DNA of 64,000 nt from Gemmataceae bacterium. GTDB lineage: Bacteria; Planctomycetota; Planctomycetia; Gemmatales; Gemmataceae. Shown in pieces: positions 19,215-25,601 of this stretch. The translations under genes were made by a program, and so were the position numbers. The notes under the pieces were generated by a model that worked only from the letters and a program-made list of their open reading frames with translations, searched no databases and was not told the DNA's origin. Position 1 is the first letter of the stretch. Each line of letters starts with the position of its first letter. Where the stretch lies: NCBI GenBank assembly GCA_019636445.1, contig JAHBXO010000009.1, positions 1 to 64,000 on the forward strand, read 5' to 3'.

Positions 19215-19346
19215 TATCTTATCCAGAGTGGCTGAGGGGTTAGGCCCGACGACGCCACAGCAACCGGTTCGCCGGTCGATCGCCCGATCGACCCTCGAAT
19301 GCTGGTGCTAACTCCTACTCGGCGAGAAGCCGGGGAAGATAAGATA
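19215..19346 (+). promoter_or_regulatory. SAM-I (S-box) riboswitch
   Basis: A full S-box aptamer. A perfect 9-bp P1 closes it (TATCTTATC at 19215-19223 with GATAAGATA at 19338-19346). Inside are the conserved strings CAGAGTGGCTGAGGG, TAGGCCCGACGACGCC, CAGCAACCGG and TGGTGCTAACTCC, followed by the GAAG... lead into P1. A hairpin (GTCGATCG/CGATCGAC) forms one variable arm. It binds S-adenosylmethionine and usually turns genes off when SAM is plentiful. The regulated gene here is a threonine-synthase-family enzyme and the sulfur-carrier genes behind it, so the operon is most likely methionine or sulfur related. Confidence 0.93.
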
Positions 19347-19413
19347 CCGCGAGGGAATTCGCATTCTCCCGCCGTTTCTTATCTCACCTAACGACGAACC
19401 TGGATCAATCACT

Positions 19414-19449
19414 CACCCCAAACTTTCCTTCACGGACTGGGGTGTTTTT
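19414..19449 (+). terminator. Riboswitch expression-platform terminator
   Basis: Stem CACCCCA (19414-19420) / TGGGGTG (19438-19444) is followed directly by TTTTT and then the GTG start of the next gene. An extra hairpin lies between it and the aptamer (GCGAGGGAAT / ATTCTCCCGC, 19349-19372, one mismatch). This is the off-state structure expected when SAM binds. Because it reaches the start codon, it would also hide any ribosome site. Confidence 0.7.
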
Positions 19450-20721
19450 GTGCCTTCACAGTACGCCAGCGGAATGAAGTGCCGCGTCTGCGGCAAAGTC
19501 TATCCGGAATCGGCCATCAATTTCTGTGTCGATGACTTCGGCCCCCTCGAAGTCACTTACGACTATGCCAAGATCAAGTCGCAAGTGAGCCGGGCGAAGT
19601 TCGAGAGTCGGCCGGCGAATATGTGGCGGTTCCAGGAATTCCTTCCGATCGGGTTCGACCAGCCGATCGTTGGCCGGCACGTCGGCGCGACTCCGCTCGT
19701 GAAGGCGGATCGGCTCGCCGAGGCGCTCGGCGTCAAGACGCTTTGGGTGAAGAACGACGCGGTGAACTATCCGACACTTTCGTTCAAGGACCGCGTCGTC
19801 TCCGTCGCGCTCAGCAAGGCGCTCGAATTCAAGATGACGACCGTTGGCTGCGCCAGCACCGGCAATCTCGCCAACTCCGTTGCCGCCCAGGCCGCGAGCG
19901 CCGGTCTGGAAACCTTCATCCTCGTGCCCGCCGATCTCGAACGAACCAAGATTCTCGGCACGGCCGTCTACGGCGCGAAGGTCATCGGCTGCACCGGCAC
20001 CTACGACGAAGTCAACCGCCTCTGCACCCAGATCGCCCTCAAGTACGGCTGGGGCTTCGTCAACGTGAACCTCCGGCCGTTCTACGCCGAAGGGTCCAAG
20101 ACGATGGGCTTCGAGATCGCCCAGGATCTCGGCTGGCGGTTCCCCCAGCATGTCGTCAGCCCCATGGCGGGCGGGGCGCTCATCGGCAAGATCCACAAGG
20201 CTTTCAACGAACTCTACGCGACCGGCCTCGTCGACACGCCGGTGACGACGAAGATGCACGGTGCCCAGGCGACCGGCTGCAACCCGATCAGCGACGCCGT
20301 GAAGCAGAACCGGGAGAAGCACCGCCCGGTGCGGAAGCCGAACACGATCTGCAAGAGCCTCGCGATCGGCGACCCGGCCGACGGCATCTTCGCCGCGAAG
20401 CTGGTTCGCGAGACGGGTGGCTGGGCCGAGGATGTGACCGACGAAGAGATTATTGACGGCATGAAGCTATTGGCGCAGACGGAAGGCATCTTCGCCGAGA
20501 CCGCCGGCGGCACGACCGTCGCCGTCGCGCGGAAGTTGATCGAGGCCGGCCGCATCCCTCGCGACGAAGAGATCGTCCTTTGCGTCACGGGTAACGGCCT
20601 CAAGACGCAGGATGCCGTGTTTGAATCGCTGGACGAGCCGGCCGTCATCAAGCCGACGCTCGGCGAGTTCGAGACCCTGAGCGGCCTCGCGGAAGCGAAA
20701 GCCGAACCAGTATTGGTTTGA
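19450..20721 (+). CDS. Threonine-synthase-family PLP enzyme under SAM control
   Basis: 423 residues, fold-type II PLP enzyme. N-terminal zinc-ribbon-like CRVCGK...C (C11, C14, C26) and PLP lysine in TLSFKDR (K113) are those of archaeal/planctomycete ThrC, which acts on O-phosphohomoserine. The phosphate loop ASTGNLANSVAAQA is also present. The GTG at 19450 abuts the terminator U-tract with no visible ribosome site; ATG 19474 (MKCRVCGK) is an equally likely start and matches the usual N-terminus. It may simply be ThrC. Its SAM riboswitch and its neighbours (sulfur carrier, E1, cysteine desulfurase) instead raise the possibility that it takes sulfur from a protein thiocarboxylate to make homocysteine. 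Confidence 0.85.
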   Translation: MPSQYASGMKCRVCGKVYPESAINFCVDDFGPLEVTYDYAKIKSQVSRAKFESRPANMWRFQEFLPIGFDQPIVGRHVGATPLVKADRLAEALGVKTLWVKNDAVNYPTLSFKDRVVSVALSKALEFKMTTVGCASTGNLANSVAAQAASAGLETFILVPADLERTKILGTAVYGAKVIGCTGTYDEVNRLCTQIALKYGWGFVNVNLRPFYAEGSKTMGFEIAQDLGWRFPQHVVSPMAGGALIGKIHKAFNELYATGLVDTPVTTKMHGAQATGCNPISDAVKQNREKHRPVRKPNTICKSLAIGDPADGIFAAKLVRETGGWAEDVTDEEIIDGMKLLAQTEGIFAETAGGTTVAVARKLIEAGRIPRDEEIVLCVTGNGLKTQDAVFESLDEPAVIKPTLGEFETLSGLAEAKAEPVLV

Positions 20722-20727
20722 AATTTA

Positions 20728-20803
20728 GCCACAGATGAGCACGGAGGAAAACAGATCGAAAATGGTTTGGTTTGATCTGTTTTCATCGGTGCTCATCTGT
20801 GGC
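20728..20803. repeat. Palindromic dispersed element between the PLP-enzyme and ThiS-like genes (copy 2)
   Basis: A 76-bp inverted repeat with perfect 15-bp ends GCCACAGATGAGCAC / GTGCTCATCTGTGGC and a second perfect block AAAACAGATC / GATCTGTTTT. It shares terminal GCCACAGAT and internal words with the copy at 17217-17297. As a long RNA hairpin inside the operon it could stabilise or attenuate the message before the ThiS-like gene. Confidence 0.8.
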
Positions 20804-20821
20804 CATTCAACGAGAGCGAAT

Positions 20822-21094
20822 ATGGCGATTAAGGTTCAGATTCCGACACCGATGCGCGACCAGTCCGACGGCCAGGCCGAAGTCGTCGTAGTTGGCGACA
20901 CCGTGCAGGCGGCGCTCGACGACCTCGTGCGCCAGTTCCCCGGTCTCGGCACGAAGCTGTTCGACAAAGGGAAGCTCCGACCGTTCGTGAACGTGTTCGT
21001 AAACGAGGAGGACATCCGCTACCTCGACGACATGGATACGAAACTCGACGACGGCGTGACCGTCGCACTCATTCCCGCGGTGGCCGGTGGATGA
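20822..21094 (+). CDS. ThiS/MoaD-like sulfur-carrier protein
   Basis: 90 residues with the ubiquitin-like beta-grasp pattern and the diagnostic C-terminal Gly-Gly (LIPAVAGG). Such proteins are adenylated at that glycine by a ThiF/MoeB-type E1 and receive sulfur as a thiocarboxylate. Conserved pieces are VVGDTVQAALDDLVRQFPGL and FVNVFVNEEDIRYL. Length and QFPGL fit CysO/MoaD-like carriers better than the shorter ThiS. It lies just after the PLP enzyme, separated by the palindrome, and overlaps the next gene by 8 bp. A matching E1 is two genes downstream. Confidence 0.88.
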   Translation: MAIKVQIPTPMRDQSDGQAEVVVVGDTVQAALDDLVRQFPGLGTKLFDKGKLRPFVNVFVNEEDIRYLDDMDTKLDDGVTVALIPAVAGG

Positions 21095-21416
21095 GCCCCT
21101 GTCCACCGATGAAGCCCCCGACGGCGCTGCGGTCTTTCCGCTGATCCCGCCCGAGCTCGGTGTCCACCCGCTGCTGCTCGCCGCTCTGCACGCCTACGTC
21201 TTCCTCGAAGGCTCGGAAGAGACCGTACTCAACGGCGCCGTCGCCGAGGAGGCGATGCATTACCTCGTCACCTACCTGCAACGGCTGACGGGTGCCGAAC
21301 TCAAACGAGTCCGGGAAGACCTCGAGGCACTTGCGTCTTTCGCGAAATCGGAAAAATGGCCGAAGCAGCAGGTCCGCTTCCTGCAAGAGTTCCTGACCGA
21401 AAACGGAATCGAATAA
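21087..21416 (+). CDS. Small unknown protein of the sulfur-carrier operon
   Basis: 109 residues, GTG start overlapping the carrier gene by 8 bp, so translation is probably coupled. Mostly helical and acidic (LGVHPLLLAALHAYVFLEG; EEAMHYLVTYLQRL; VREDLEALASF). It has no Cys, no JAMM metal motif and no membrane segment, so it is not the Mec+/HcyD-type protease that cleaves carrier adducts elsewhere. It is 6 bp before the E1 gene. It may be an adaptor or specificity subunit; I recognise no family. Confidence 0.7.
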   Translation: MDEPLSTDEAPDGAAVFPLIPPELGVHPLLLAALHAYVFLEGSEETVLNGAVAEEAMHYLVTYLQRLTGAELKRVREDLEALASFAKSEKWPKQQVRFLQEFLTENGIE

Positions 21417-21422
21417 TCCTCC

Positions 21423-22472
21423 ATGAACGACACCTTCGAACGATACTCCCGCCAGATGCGAGTCCCCGGCATCGGCAAGGCCGGACAGGAGCGCATCCTG
21501 AATTCCCGTGTCACGCTCTGCGGCGTCGGCGCGCTCGGCACGGTTCTCGCCAACGCCCTCGTCCGTGCCGGCGTCGGCTTCATCCGCGTCATCGACCGCG
21601 ACTTCGTCGAGCCGAGCAACCTCCAGCGCCAGGTGCTCTTCGACGAGTCGGACGTGACGAACAACCTGCCGAAGTCCGAGGCCGCCGTCGCGAAGATGCG
21701 GCAGATCAACTCGAGCGTGAAGCTCGAAGCCGTCGTCGCGGACATCAACCGGACGAACATCGAAGACCTCTGCCGCGACGCTGACCTGATCCTCGACGGC
21801 ACCGACAACTTCGAAGTCCGCTACACGATCAACGACGTCGCAGTGAAGTTGAACAAGCCGTGGATCTACGGCGGTGCCGTCGGCACGGAAGGGATGACGA
21901 TGACGATCATCCCCGGCCAGACTCCGTGCCTGCGCTGCGTCTTCGAAGCCAGCCCCGGCCCCGGCGAAGTCGGCACCTGCGAGACCGCCGGCGTCCTTGG
22001 CCCCGCCGTCGGCGTCATCGCGAACCTGCAGGCGGCCGAAGCCTTGAAGATCCTCGCCGGCAAGCCGGAAACGATCAACCGCGAACTCTTCATGCTAAAC
22101 CTGTGGGAGAACACCTCCAAGCGCGTGAAGATCGCGCCGCTCGCCGGGCGAAAGGGGAAGTGCCCGTGCTGCGCCCTCAAGCAGTTCGACTGGCTCGAAG
22201 GCGAGCAGGGCACGCAGACGACTTCGCTCTGCGGCCGCAACGCCGTGCAGGTGACACAGCGTGCCGGAACCAAACTCGACTTCGCCCAACTCGCCAGCCA
22301 GTTGAAGGCGAGCGGCCCCGTGACGGCGAACAAGTTCCTACTCAAGTTCCAGATCACCGACGCCGGCGAGGGCTACGAGTTCACGGTCTTCCCCGACGGC
22401 CGCGCGATCATCAAGGGCACCGACGACTGCGACCGCGCGAAGACGCTGTACGCGAAGTACATCGGGTATTGA
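21423..22472 (+). CDS. ThiF/MoeB/HesA-family E1-like adenylyltransferase
   Basis: 349 residues. It activates the C-terminal Gly-Gly of the ThiS-like carrier with ATP. Nucleotide loop GVGALGT (34-40), the DRDFVEPSNLQRQ strand (58-70), and catalytic-Cys region GTCETAGVLGPAVG are complete. Two CxxC pairs (CLRC and CPCC) form the structural zinc site. About 80 extra C-terminal residues end VFPDGRAIIKGTDD...AKTLYAKYIGY, a segment shared by stand-alone ThiF-like enzymes instead of a rhodanese domain. Sulfur therefore probably comes directly from a desulfurase such as the one encoded downstream. Confidence 0.9.
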   Translation: MNDTFERYSRQMRVPGIGKAGQERILNSRVTLCGVGALGTVLANALVRAGVGFIRVIDRDFVEPSNLQRQVLFDESDVTNNLPKSEAAVAKMRQINSSVKLEAVVADINRTNIEDLCRDADLILDGTDNFEVRYTINDVAVKLNKPWIYGGAVGTEGMTMTIIPGQTPCLRCVFEASPGPGEVGTCETAGVLGPAVGVIANLQAAEALKILAGKPETINRELFMLNLWENTSKRVKIAPLAGRKGKCPCCALKQFDWLEGEQGTQTTSLCGRNAVQVTQRAGTKLDFAQLASQLKASGPVTANKFLLKFQITDAGEGYEFTVFPDGRAIIKGTDDCDRAKTLYAKYIGY

Positions 22473-22535
22473 ACCGAGCGTCAGTCGGGTATGATTGGAT
22501 TGTCTGTGACTTCGACCATTCCGAGAATCGCTACG

Positions 22536-23132
22536 ATGCCAGCCGTTCTTCATCCGGCAATTCCGCCAGCTGATTTTCAATTGAAACGATTCACGGTCGA
22601 AGAATACGACCAGATGATTCGCGATGGCACCATCGATGGCGAACCGCTCGAACTCCTCGATGGCTGGATCGTGGAAAAAATGCCCAAAAACGCCCCCCAC
22701 GACAGTGCGATTTCGCGACTGAACAAACGACTCAATCGGCTGCTCGGCGACGAGTTTCTCGTTCGGATTCAAAGCTCGGCGGTCGTCGACACCAGCATGC
22801 CCGAACCGGATGTCGCCGTGGTGTTCGGGCCGGACGACGAATTCGACAATCGGCGACCGAATCCTTCCGATCTGTTGCTGGTGATCGAAGTGGCGGAATC
22901 ATCATTGGTTCGAGATCGTGGATTCAAAGCCCGGCTCTACGGTCGAAACAAGATCCCCGTGTATTGGATCGTGAACCTCAAGGATCGCGTCGTCGAGGTC
23001 CACTCGCTGCCCCGAAACGGCAAGAACGCCGGCTACCGCAATATCGCTATCTATCGGCCCGGCGACGCCGTCCCCGTCGTCATCGGCAAGAAGACCGTCG
23101 GCTCGATTCCCGTCTCCGAGATTCTCCCGTGA
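22536..23132 (+). CDS. Uma2-family (DUF820) putative endonuclease
   Basis: About 198 residues from ATG 22536 (an upstream ATG at 22491 adds 15 residues). Uma2 proteins have a PD-(D/E)xK restriction-endonuclease fold and are very numerous in cyanobacteria and planctomycetes. Here the core reads YDQMIRDGTIDGEPLELLDG (first acidic residue), EPDVAVVFG, then LLLVIEVAESSL with the catalytic E-x-(S/K) strand, followed by RGFKARLYGRNKIPVYWIVN. The biological role of the family is unknown. Its TGA overlaps the GTG of the desulfurase gene (GTGA), so it is embedded in the sulfur operon. Confidence 0.85.
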   Translation: MPAVLHPAIPPADFQLKRFTVEEYDQMIRDGTIDGEPLELLDGWIVEKMPKNAPHDSAISRLNKRLNRLLGDEFLVRIQSSAVVDTSMPEPDVAVVFGPDDEFDNRRPNPSDLLLVIEVAESSLVRDRGFKARLYGRNKIPVYWIVNLKDRVVEVHSLPRNGKNAGYRNIAIYRPGDAVPVVIGKKTVGSIPVSEILP

Positions 23133-24265
23133 TCTACCTCGACAACGCCGCGACGAGCTTCCCGAAGCCGGAGCAGGTCTACACGGCGATGGACACGTTC
23201 GCCCGCACGTCGCTCGCTAATCCCGGCCGAGCTGGGCACAAGATGGCGCTCGCCTCCGAACACGCCCTCGACGACGCGCGACACCGGCTCAACCGCTTCC
23301 TCAACGGCAAAGCCCCGGAACGGTTCGCCTTCGCTCTCAACTGCACCGACGCCCTGAACATGGCCTTCAAGGGCGTCCTCGAACGCGGCGACCACGTCGT
23401 CACCACCGATCTCGAACACAACAGCGTATCCCGGCCGCTCGTGACCATGGCCGAGGCCGGCTTCATCGAGCTATCTCGCATCTCGTCCGACGGCGGCGGC
23501 ACCGTCGACCCGGACGCCATCGCGAAGGCGATCACGCCGAAGACGAAGATGGTCGCGGCAACGCATGCCTCGAACGTCCTCGGCACCGTGCAGCCAGTCG
23601 CCGAGATCGGCCGAATCTGCAAGGAACGCGGCGTCCTCTTCCTTGTCGACGCAGCGCAGACGATCGGTGCCGTGCCGATCGACGTGCAGGCGATGCACAT
23701 CGACCTGCTAGCCTTCCCCGGCCACAAGTGCCTCTTCGGGCCAACCGGCACGGGCGCGCTCTACGTCGCCTCCGGCGTGGCCATCAAACCCTGGCGAGAA
23801 GGCGGCACCGGCGGTGATTCTTCCACGCCGACGCAGCCGAAGGAGTTCCCGTACTGGCTCGAAGGCGGCACGCCGAACGTCCTCGGCATCGTCGGCATGA
23901 TCGCCGGCCTCGATTACGTCGAGAACCAGACGCCGGAGAAGCTGCGGAAACACGAGGTCGAGCTCTGCGACCGGTTGTTCCATCAACTTGAAGGTTCGCC
24001 GTTCACCTTCGTCGGCCACCGCGATCCGGCTCGGCGCGTCGGCACGATCAGCTTCTACAGCGAGATGCTCCCGGCCCCCGAGATCGGCGGCATTCTCGAC
24101 ACCGCCTTCAACATCGCCATCCGCCCCGGCCTGCATTGCGCCCCGTACATCCATCGCGCCGTCGGCAGCTTCCCGGACGGCCTCGTCCGCGTCAGCCCCG
24201 GCCCCTTCAGCACCGCCGCCGACATCGATACTCTGGCCAACGCCCTCAAGGAAATCCTGGCCTGA
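23129..24265 (+). CDS. Cysteine desulfurase-like class V aminotransferase
   Basis: About 378 residues from a GTG that overlaps the previous stop. PLP-dependent enzyme that removes sulfur from cysteine to give a persulfide. The start IYLDNAATSFPKPEQV, PLP lysine in LAFPGHKCLFGPTGTG, ATHASNVLGTVQP and active-site Cys in RPGLHCAPYIHRAVG match the TIGR01977-type cysteine desulfurase family. Earlier in-frame sequence belongs to the overlapping Uma2 gene. In this operon it is the likely sulfur donor for the ThiS-like carrier. Confidence 0.9.
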   Translation: MIYLDNAATSFPKPEQVYTAMDTFARTSLANPGRAGHKMALASEHALDDARHRLNRFLNGKAPERFAFALNCTDALNMAFKGVLERGDHVVTTDLEHNSVSRPLVTMAEAGFIELSRISSDGGGTVDPDAIAKAITPKTKMVAATHASNVLGTVQPVAEIGRICKERGVLFLVDAAQTIGAVPIDVQAMHIDLLAFPGHKCLFGPTGTGALYVASGVAIKPWREGGTGGDSSTPTQPKEFPYWLEGGTPNVLGIVGMIAGLDYVENQTPEKLRKHEVELCDRLFHQLEGSPFTFVGHRDPARRVGTISFYSEMLPAPEIGGILDTAFNIAIRPGLHCAPYIHRAVGSFPDGLVRVSPGPFSTAADIDTLANALKEILA

Positions 24266-24280
24266 CTCGGAGGGAGTCCG

Positions 24281-24784
24281 ATGCGAATCCTGTTCGTCCT
24301 GTTCCTGCTGGCGTCCTCCGCCTTCGCCGGCGAACCCGTCTACTCCTGGCGAACGAACGACACCGATCCCGACCGCGTCTACCTCTACCGCGACGGCCAG
24401 CAGATCGGCGGCTGGTGCTACAAGGCGAAGCAGTATCGCCCGCTCAATGGCGAGGAATGGGGAACGCCGGTCGCCAAGGCCCCGGTGCAACCGCCCGTGC
24501 GGAAGAACGTGGTCGTCGTGCCAATGAAGCCGATTGTCATCACGCCGCAGAATGTTCGCGGTCCGTTCCGCAGGGTCGGCGCGACGATGGGTGATGCGAT
24601 CGCCCAGTTCACCGTGAACCTGATGTTCGACGCCATCCCGAAGGCGGTCGTGCAATCTGTGGTATCGGGTCAGACTCCGGTGGAAATCCAACTCGCTACG
24701 AGCCGCACGGTCGAGTCGAAGGATGGCCAGACGCTGCCGGCGACGCAGAGCACGACTCGCCGGTGGACGGTGCCGCGCCGTTAA
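24281..24784 (+). CDS. Small secreted protein of unknown function
   Basis: 167 residues with a good ribosome site (GGAGGGAG) and signal peptide (MRILFVLFLLASSAFAGEP). The mature part begins with YSWRTNDTDPDRVYLYRDGQ and a QIGGWCYKAKQY segment that resembles short planctomycete secreted domains. A hydrophobic stretch (FTVNLMFDAIPKAVVQSVVSG) and a basic tail follow. I recognise no family. It follows the desulfurase by 15 bp and may be the last gene of that operon. Confidence 0.7.
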   Translation: MRILFVLFLLASSAFAGEPVYSWRTNDTDPDRVYLYRDGQQIGGWCYKAKQYRPLNGEEWGTPVAKAPVQPPVRKNVVVVPMKPIVITPQNVRGPFRRVGATMGDAIAQFTVNLMFDAIPKAVVQSVVSGQTPVEIQLATSRTVESKDGQTLPATQSTTRRWTVPRR

Positions 24785-24792
24785 GCCAAGAT

Positions 24793-24865
24793 CCGGCGGA
24801 CTGACGTCGCGCCGTTCGCCGGGACGGGAGTTTTTCAGGCGAGCGGCGCGACGTCAGTCCGCCGG
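24793..24865. repeat. Large near-perfect palindrome (28-bp arms)
   Basis: Arms 24793-24820 and 24838-24865 pair at 27 of 28 positions, the remaining one being G-T, around a 17-nt loop containing TTTTT. It starts CCGGCGGACTGACGTCGCG. It lies 8 bp after the secreted-protein gene. It could act as a terminator, but its size and the related half copy at 24991-25022 suggest a dispersed REP/MITE-like element. Confidence 0.8.
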
Positions 24866-24870
24866 TGTTG

Positions 24871-24945
24871 CGGAGCGGCGGCCGATGTTAGCCAGCGGCG
24901 CCTTCCAGGGTCTTGCGACCCTGGCAAACGGCTGACGCCGCTCCG
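24871..24945. repeat. Second palindrome with nested hairpin
   Basis: Outer arms CGGAGCGGCG / CGCCGCTCCG flank a central perfect hairpin CCAGGGTC-TTGC-GACCCTGG (24905-24924) and a further weakly paired TTAGCC/GGCT region. It starts 5 bp after the previous palindrome, so the two fold as a double hairpin. It resembles REP-type elements and has no coding content. Confidence 0.7.
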
Positions 24946-24990
24946 AGGCTGAAATCAAAGATTCGAGAAGATCGCGACGATGTAATTCTT

Positions 24991-25022
24991 GGCGAACGGC
25001 GCGACCTGATTCCGCCGGTATT
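24991..25022 (+). repeat. Diverged half copy of the large palindrome
   Basis: This 32-bp stretch matches the right arm of the palindrome (24838-24869) at 27 of 32 positions, sharing GGCGA-CGGCGCGAC and TCCGCCGGT. It has no partner arm, so it looks like a decayed half element. Confidence 0.6.
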
Positions 25023-25052
25023 TTCCCCGTCAACGGTGGAGGGTTGAGAGCG

Positions 25053-25430
25053 ATGAATGAATCGGAACACCCAGATGACTCCGCGAACTTGCGGGGAGGG
25101 TGGTTCTGGCCATTCTTGACGCTTGGATTGGTCGCTGCCGCGTGGCTGACGTTCTTTCTCGTTCAGGATTACAAGGATCAGCTGATGCAAAGTTACGGGC
25201 CGGCACCGGACGTGTGGGATTCATTGGATCGGGGGGTGTTCGTCAACCGACATACTCAACCATACCGTGATTTGATCGTGTTGCTTCTTTGCCTTGCGCT
25301 GGTCTCTTTGGCCGCGCCCTCTCGTCCCGGTTGGCCGAAGAAGATTAAGTTGGTGGTCGCATTGATACTCTTACCGAGCACGTTGCTGCACTTGTTGCTC
25401 TGGTTCATAGGGTCCATATTCTCGGGCTGA
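25053..25430 (+). CDS. Small membrane protein of unknown function
   Basis: 125 residues from ATG 25053 (an in-frame TTG lies 9 bp upstream). Three predicted helices: FWPFLTLGLVAAAWLTFFLV, DLIVLLLCLALVSLAA and LVVALILLPSTLLHLLLWFI. The ~35-residue loop after helix 1 would lie outside the cytoplasm. No family recognised. It stands alone between the palindrome cluster and the ECF gene. Confidence 0.65.
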   Translation: MNESEHPDDSANLRGGWFWPFLTLGLVAAAWLTFFLVQDYKDQLMQSYGPAPDVWDSLDRGVFVNRHTQPYRDLIVLLLCLALVSLAAPSRPGWPKKIKLVVALILLPSTLLHLLLWFIGSIFSG

Positions 25431-25601
25431 TCGCGGGAGAATTAGACGACGAGCCGTTGTAGGTATCCGCGCCGAGCCGAGCCGCGTGTGCGGCCGGGTG
25501 AAACGCCGACTCACAATTCGGCGCGCCTTTCCCATTTTCCCCGTAGGAAACCCCCTTCCACGGGAACTCCCTTCTGAGAAAACGGAAACCGGAGGCGGAG
25601 C

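Noticed and set aside
19450..24265. Molybdopterin or thiamine operon
   Set aside because: The carrier and E1 could fit MoaD/MoeB or ThiS/ThiF, but no moaA/C/E or thiG/C genes are present, and a SAM-I (not TPP or Moco) riboswitch controls the set.
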